From a virus, in IMG/VR virus record IMGVR_UViG_3300050821_001954, positions 1-50,265 of that record: a DNA stretch of 50,265 bases, one strand, 5' to 3'. Shown here piece after piece: positions 47,255-50,265 of the stretch; position 1 is the stretch's first letter, and each line of letters opens with the position of its first letter. The notes beneath the pieces are model-generated. The model made no database searches and was not told the origin of the DNA. It saw nothing but the letters and a program-made list of their open reading frames with translations. The translations under genes and the position numbers were made by a program.

Positions 47255-47497
47255 TTAGAAATGCCCGGGACATCCATGCAAATCGTATTTTACGTGACAG
47301 GGCCAACACCTAGTCGCCACATTGTCAATCGTGTCCGACCCTCTCCTGCCTCTCGAAATAATGTGGCTCATCGTCAGCCACCACGTCGAGCCGCAATCCA
47401 CGCAGCGGTTCCCGTCCCGCTCGAAGCACTGTGCTCGCAGGGCGCTCATCGCTGTGCCCGTGAGCCTAACGGGCTGCGTTTTTGGAAAAGGGATCAT
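47255..47497 (-). CDS. HNH endonuclease, 80 aa
   Basis: Helical start SALRAQCFERDGNRCVDCGS, then LTMSHIISRGRRGSDTIDNV (first His of the motif), then ATRCWPCHVKYDLHGCPGHF (final N-like/H and zinc Cys residues). The minimal HNH fold is intact. It may be a free-standing homing nuclease or a packaging-associated HNH. It is one of three HNH proteins in this end of the genome. Confidence 0.83.
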   Translation of the reverse strand: MIPFPKTQPVRLTGTAMSALRAQCFERDGNRCVDCGSTWWLTMSHIISRGRRGSDTIDNVATRCWPCHVKYDLHGCPGHF

Positions 47498-47573
47498 CGT
47501 GCAGCCTCTTCTTCCAACTTGGATACCAAAAGAGAGTAACGAAATACCAGAGGCAGAACTTCACTTTCTTCAT
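47466..47573 (-). CDS. Small membrane peptide, 35 aa
   Basis: ATG overlaps the stop of the 215-aa gene (ATGA). MKKVKFCLWYFVTLFWYPSW is hydrophobic and aromatic, followed by KKRLHDDPFSKNAAR. It overlaps the HNH start by 32 bases. A possible membrane peptide or merely a leader; moderate support. Confidence 0.4.
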   Translation of the reverse strand: MKKVKFCLWYFVTLFWYPSWKKRLHDDPFSKNAAR

Positions 47574-48217
47574 GCGGCCTCCCCGCCTTCCATCTCGATA
47601 CGCAAATGCTCCGGCTCAGTTGTGTTTATCAACGCCGCGATCCGCGACCAGACCACGATGCGCAGCTTCCGGTCCTGCTCGATGTCCAGCCCCAGCAGAC
47701 CAGCGATCTTCTTCTCGGCGTCCATCAGTTCGTCGTAGATGGACTCTGGCAGAACCATGTGCCACGGCCGGCAAGCCTCATCTGGCGTTCCCCGGGCTAC
47801 GTTCACTTCCTTGCGGACGTCGGCCGCCTTGGGCGCCGCGAGGGCCCTATCTACCCACTGTTCGGCCAACGCAGGCGTTTTGCGGGCCTTCTCCGGTAAT
47901 CTGAGCAACTCGACCACCCGCTCCCTCGGAAGTCGCTCCAGCTTGGCCTGCGGCACGCCCTTGAGGACTTTAATAGCCCTCAGAGCTTGATAAATCCAAG
48001 TCAGGGAATTCGGAATGCAGTCCTGCATCCACGCCCGGGCGTTCGGGTAGTTCAGGGCCTCGTAGTCGTGGCGCTCTAGGCCCAAGGCGACCGTCTTGCC
48101 GATCTTGAGCCAAGTCCGGTCTTGCTTGCGTAGCCAGAGTTGACGGCCCTTGGCCTCTTTGACCGTGGCCGTTTGTGTAGGACCTACACAAGCCTTTTGC
48201 ATCTTGTTGACTACCAT
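47570..48217 (-). CDS. Hypothetical helical protein, 215 aa
   Basis: ATG 48217 overlaps the HNH stop region. Residues about 9-15 (CVGPTQT) come from palindrome copy 8. The rest is mainly helical: RQLWLRKQDRTWLKIGKTVA; LTWIYQALRAIKVLKGVPQA; LPRERVVELLRLPEKARKTP. A later segment PWHMVLPESIYDELMDAEKK is followed by an acidic end. The pattern resembles ParB-adjacent or replication accessory proteins of phages but is not diagnostic. Confidence 0.62.
   Translation of the reverse strand: MVVNKMQKACVGPTQTATVKEAKGRQLWLRKQDRTWLKIGKTVALGLERHDYEALNYPNARAWMQDCIPNSLTWIYQALRAIKVLKGVPQAKLERLPRERVVELLRLPEKARKTPALAEQWVDRALAAPKAADVRKEVNVARGTPDEACRPWHMVLPESIYDELMDAEKKIAGLLGLDIEQDRKLRIVVWSRIAALINTTEPEHLRIEMEGGEAA
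48173..48191. repeat. Interspersed palindrome copy 8 (inside 215-aa gene)
   Basis: TTGTGTAGGACCTACACAA, with perfect 8-bp arms around GAC. It encodes CVGPTQ near the N-terminus of the 215-aa protein, in the same phase as copy 1. Confidence 0.85.
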
Positions 48218-48552
48218 AGTGTTGCTTGCCCCACTTCCCGGCGCCACCGTTCGCGCCTATGTCGCGTGTGCAACTTCACATCGTACCGGAGGTGGCACCG
48301 CTGGCACATCGCCTTGAGGTGCTTCCGAAGCCGACAGCGCGTGTTGTGGCAGAGGTGCGCGACCGTGAGCACGATCTTACCTCGGGCCCACTGCGCCGGC
48401 TGCCCGTTATGTTCTTCGCAGCGCCGCGGGCCTCCGGTCGTTCGATGTAGTCCGCACTCGCCGGTACACTCACACTGGCCGCCCGATCGTTCACGAACCT
48501 CGCGGGAGATAGCCTTCCAGTTCGACGGGTAGTCTGAGAGTTTGGCCGGCAT
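48211..48552 (-). CDS. HNH endonuclease, 113 aa
   Basis: The start KLSDYPSNWKAISREVRERS is typical of HNH proteins. Metal Cys residues follow (GQCECTGECGL). The core is GKIVLTVAHLCHNTRCRLRK (the VAH/H-N motif) and HLKAMCQRCHLRYDVKLHTR. Its start lies inside the 160-aa ORF at 48276-48758 in another frame. The function is as for other phage HNH nucleases: homing or DNA processing. Confidence 0.82.
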   Translation of the reverse strand: MPAKLSDYPSNWKAISREVRERSGGQCECTGECGLHRTTGGPRRCEEHNGQPAQWARGKIVLTVAHLCHNTRCRLRKHLKAMCQRCHLRYDVKLHTRHRRERWRREVGQATLW

Positions 48553-48758
48553 GTTACTCTGTGCCTCTTAATACAATACTCCGACTCGAAGAGCCAGTAA
48601 CAGTCGGGGCAGATTCCCCAGTGAATGAGTTCGTCTTCCGTGGCCACGCCAAGAATCCGGGCGACGATGGCTTGAATATCGTGCCGCACCGTGAACACGA
48701 TACGGCGGCGGCCGTCCAATTCGCGGGGCACACCAGCGAAGCAGCACATCGTGGGCAT
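48276..48758 (-). CDS. Zinc-site protein with long HNH overlap, up to 160 aa
   Basis: ATG 48758 lies one base after the previous stop. Residues 1-70 look genuine: MPTMCCFAGVPRELDGRRRI, FTVRHDIQAIVARILGVATE, WGICPDCYWLFESEYCIKRH (CxxC plus C/H). From about residue 70 onward the frame runs inside the HNH gene and its composition turns shadow-like. Either the two genes truly overlap by 277 bases or the first has lost its stop by a frameshift. Confidence 0.5.
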   Translation of the reverse strand: MPTMCCFAGVPRELDGRRRIVFTVRHDIQAIVARILGVATEDELIHWGICPDCYWLFESEYCIKRHRVTCRPNSQTTRRTGRLSPARFVNDRAASVSVPASADYIERPEARGAAKNITGSRRSGPEVRSCSRSRTSATTRAVGFGSTSRRCASGATSGTM

Positions 48759-48759
48759 C

Positions 48760-49122
48760 TTACTTTGATGCCAGTTTGGTTTTTAGTGCTTGCCACTCCG
48801 GACTTTGCACGCATTGCTGGCGCTCCTGTTCTGGTAGTTGGGTCCACTTCTTCATTTCGTTCAGTGTCCGACCAGCTTCCCTTTCAGTTCTCATTCTCAC
48901 CACAATTTCAGAGATCATCGCCGCCGAAGGGACTTTCATTTCCTTGGCGTTAGTGGACATGGCCACATCGAAAACCCTGAACGCCTCATCCTCCGTGATG
49001 TGCATTGGCTTGAGCACCCGCAGGTACCCCTCGAAAGCCTCTTCATCTGGATACTTGCTGAATGCGGCGAATAGCACCGAGACGCGCTTGCTCAGAAAGT
49101 CCAGGCTTGCTATTTCTTTCAC
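48760..49122 (-). CDS. Helicase-loader-like replication protein, 120 aa
   Basis: GTG 49122 has AGGAGGCCCCAA upstream; the frame is open further up to 49215. The helical pattern ASLDFLSKRVSVLFAAFSKY, EEAFEGYLRVLKPMHITEDE and PSAAMISEIVVRMRTEREAG resembles small phage helicase-loading proteins (G39P/loader-type). It directly follows a winged-helix replication protein, the usual order. The assignment rests on pattern and synteny. Confidence 0.55.
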   Translation of the reverse strand: MKEIASLDFLSKRVSVLFAAFSKYPDEEAFEGYLRVLKPMHITEDEAFRVFDVAMSTNAKEMKVPSAAMISEIVVRMRTEREAGRTLNEMKKWTQLPEQERQQCVQSPEWQALKTKLASK

Positions 49123-49630
49123 TTGGGGCCTCCTGTTTCGCCGCAGGTCGGTGGTACACACCGCGCCTTGGTTTTTCTTTCTTCTGTGGTTTTGGGAATG
49201 CCAAACCAGAAGCACAAAGAGGCTCTTCTATCGTGTCTTTTAGTGGTTCTATAGGATGTGAGGAACGAGCTGGTTCCTCTAAAGTGTCTCCACGTTCCTC
49301 AATGATAGGGAACCCCTGTTCCTCAATGCCTTGTCCACTTTGAGGAACCCCATTCCTCATAAATGGAAGCAGGTATTGGTTGCCCAAACGTCCCCGGTGA
49401 ACGATCTGGAGCAACCCAAAGCGCTCCAATCGTTCGAGAATACCCCTCAGCCCTCGGGGGGTACACAGACAGCATTTCGCCATCAATTCCTGAGATGACC
49501 AGGCCATCTTCCGACCATCATTCCAATCCTCTGCGATCATAAGCAGGACAAACTTGTCCGCCATTCCCAGCCGTTCTCCGTGGGCACCGGCAGTCATGTA
49601 CTTAACGATCGCGGTTGCTTTCCAACTCAT
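49043..49630 (-). CDS. Winged-helix replication initiator-like protein, 195 aa
   Basis: The N-terminal wHTH starts SWKATAIVKYMTAGAHGERL, with ADKFVLLMIAEDWNDGRKMA, then AWSSQELMAKCCLCTPRGLR and GILERLERFGLLQIVHRGRL. This is the pattern of phage replication proteins O/helix-turn-helix origin binders. The C-terminal half is polar and disordered. It would bind an origin and recruit the helicase loader encoded immediately downstream. The upstream HNH stop overlaps its start by ATGA. Confidence 0.75.
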   Translation of the reverse strand: MSWKATAIVKYMTAGAHGERLGMADKFVLLMIAEDWNDGRKMAWSSQELMAKCCLCTPRGLRGILERLERFGLLQIVHRGRLGNQYLLPFMRNGVPQSGQGIEEQGFPIIEERGDTLEEPARSSHPIEPLKDTIEEPLCASGLAFPKPQKKEKPRRGVYHRPAAKQEAPSERNSKPGLSEQARLGAIRRIQQVSR

Positions 49631-50106
49631 TCTTCCAATCCTTGCAGTTTTTCGTATTCCAAGTATCTTTCGAGTCCGTATTCTTCAACGTCTGGGCAGT
49701 CTTCAAGTCCTCGATATTGGTGACTATCAGATTCGGCGGTTTTTATGTCACACGAAAGGGGTTCGGGGATGCTTACCAAGTCACCAATAATCCCCATGCA
49801 GAGCCAGAAATCGTTGCCTTTTCTGGCCTCAACGATCTGATGGCAGCGCTTGCACAACGCCTGCAGGTCGGAATCTAACTCACGGCCCAAGCGGTTGTAA
49901 TTCAGGTGATGCACCTGCTTCCATCGACCCAAGCGGTGACGGCAACGCTCGCATCTATCGTGAGTTTTTAGAAAAGAGGCTCGGCGGTGTCGCCACTGAG
50001 GAGATTCAATGTACGTTTGATAATCCACTACCCACCTCCCGCAAGGTGATGGGGACCAGAGTGCGGGCTCTGGTCCCCGATTGTCCCCTACCTGCTCGAT
50101 CACCAT
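49627..50106 (-). CDS. HNH endonuclease, 159 aa
   Basis: The HNH core spans residues 30-95: YIESPQWRHRRASFLKTHDR, CERCRHRLGRWKQVHHLNYN (double His), RLGRELDSDLQALCKRCHQI. A C-terminal acidic tail ends LERYLEYEKLQGLEE. The ATG at 50106 has GGGAGACG upstream within the end of the low-complexity region. It is a probable homing or junction-associated nuclease. Confidence 0.84.
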   Translation of the reverse strand: MVIEQVGDNRGPEPALWSPSPCGRWVVDYQTYIESPQWRHRRASFLKTHDRCERCRHRLGRWKQVHHLNYNRLGRELDSDLQALCKRCHQIVEARKGNDFWLCMGIIGDLVSIPEPLSCDIKTAESDSHQYRGLEDCPDVEEYGLERYLEYEKLQGLEE

Positions 50107-50141
50107 CTTACGTCTCCCGCGCTTTGGAAGTCAACTGCGCG

Positions 50142-50265
50142 TTACCCGGACCCGGACCCGGCCCCGGACCCGGACCCGTACCCGTACCCGTACCCGGCCC
50201 CGGACCCGGACCCGGCCCCGGACCCGGACCCGTACCCGTACCCGTACCCGGCCCCGGACCCGGAC
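50142..50265 (-). CDS. 3' end of a low-complexity Gly-rich gene running off the window
   Basis: On the minus strand the frame reading (S/A/Y)-G repeats runs from the window edge to a TAA at 50144-50142. It has about 40 codons of dipeptides (SG, AG, YG), similar to disordered Gly tails of phage proteins. A second frame (P-G/T-G repeats) instead reads on to a TAA at 50111-50109, one base before the next ATG, so the correct frame is uncertain. Confidence 0.35.
   Translation of the reverse strand, partial: SGSGAGYGYGYGSGSGAGSGSGAGYGYGYGSGSGAGSGSG
50144..50265. repeat. Hexamer array with 54-bp higher-order period
   Basis: Twenty 6-bp units of three types (ACCCGG, CCCCGG, ACCCGT) continue to the window end. 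From 50150 the nine-unit order A-A-B-A-C-C-C-A-B is repeated exactly (50150-50203 and 50204-50257) and a third copy begins. The array ends sharply at the stop codon region. Confidence 0.9.

Noticed and set aside
50041-50265. Plus-strand frame reading Pro-Asp/Pro-Tyr repeats
   Set aside because: No ATG, GTG or TTG between the last upstream stop and the array; every other gene is on the minus strand.
1-50265. CRISPR array, integrase or attachment site
   Set aside because: No regularly spaced repeats with unique spacers and no recombinase motif were seen. The tRNA-like gene could serve as an attachment site, but nothing supports it.

Overview
The window looks like about 50 kb of a lytic-type, podovirus-like tailed-phage genome. 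Every gene I accept reads on the minus strand, so transcription runs from the right end to the left. Genes are packed with ATGA, GTGA or TAG/ATG junctions. Recognisable phage functions are a terminase, a portal, an SU10-type (DUF5309-like) major capsid protein, a scaffold-like protein, a tail-adaptor protein, a large tail-tube-like protein, T7 gp14-like internal virion proteins and a giant DarB-like methyltransferase/helicase. I saw no integrase, polymerase or endolysin. The host is inferred, not shown. Exported proteins with bacterial Ig-like 'G-L-Y-T-P-P' repeats and soil-type secretion signals would fit an Acidobacteriota host.

Layout in transcription order. 50.1-45.4 kb: replication and early genes (winged-helix replication protein, helicase-loader-like protein, three HNH proteins, a RuvC-like resolvase) among many tiny ORFs. 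45.4-40.0 kb: small zinc-binding or membrane proteins, a C5-cytosine methyltransferase and a B12-type radical SAM protein, with a recurring Shine-Dalgarno/stop-start module at the gene junctions. 40.0-34.7 kb: packaging genes (small terminase; a large terminase split into ATPase and nuclease ORFs by a 58-codon methyltransferase fragment; portal). 34.7-27.9 kb: an accessory island between portal and capsid genes (glycosyltransferase, SPASM-like radical SAM, two SAM methyltransferases, lipoprotein, deoxyhypusine-synthase-like enzyme). 27.8 kb: an initiator-like tRNA with an 8-nt anticodon loop. 27.7-18.9 kb: head, connector and tail genes plus a GT-A glycosyltransferase. 18.9-9.1 kb: a run of secreted or fibre-like proteins, most with Sec signal peptides, enclosing a LuxR-type HTH gene. 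8.7-1 kb: internal virion proteins and the giant DarB-like protein, whose C-terminus lies beyond the window.

The strongest leads are five. (1) The split terminase. (2) The initiator-like tRNA with an enlarged anticodon loop. (3) An interspersed 19-bp palindrome, TTGTGTAG-NNN-CTACACAA, in eight copies; in two places it almost exactly fills the gap between a TAG stop and the next ATG and carries that gene's Shine-Dalgarno. (4) The deoxyhypusine-synthase-family gene and its radical SAM/GT/methyltransferase island. (5) The phage cassette of signal-peptide-bearing fibre-like proteins. The right edge of the window ends in a 54-bp higher-order array of hexamers that is probably the 3' end of a low-complexity gene.
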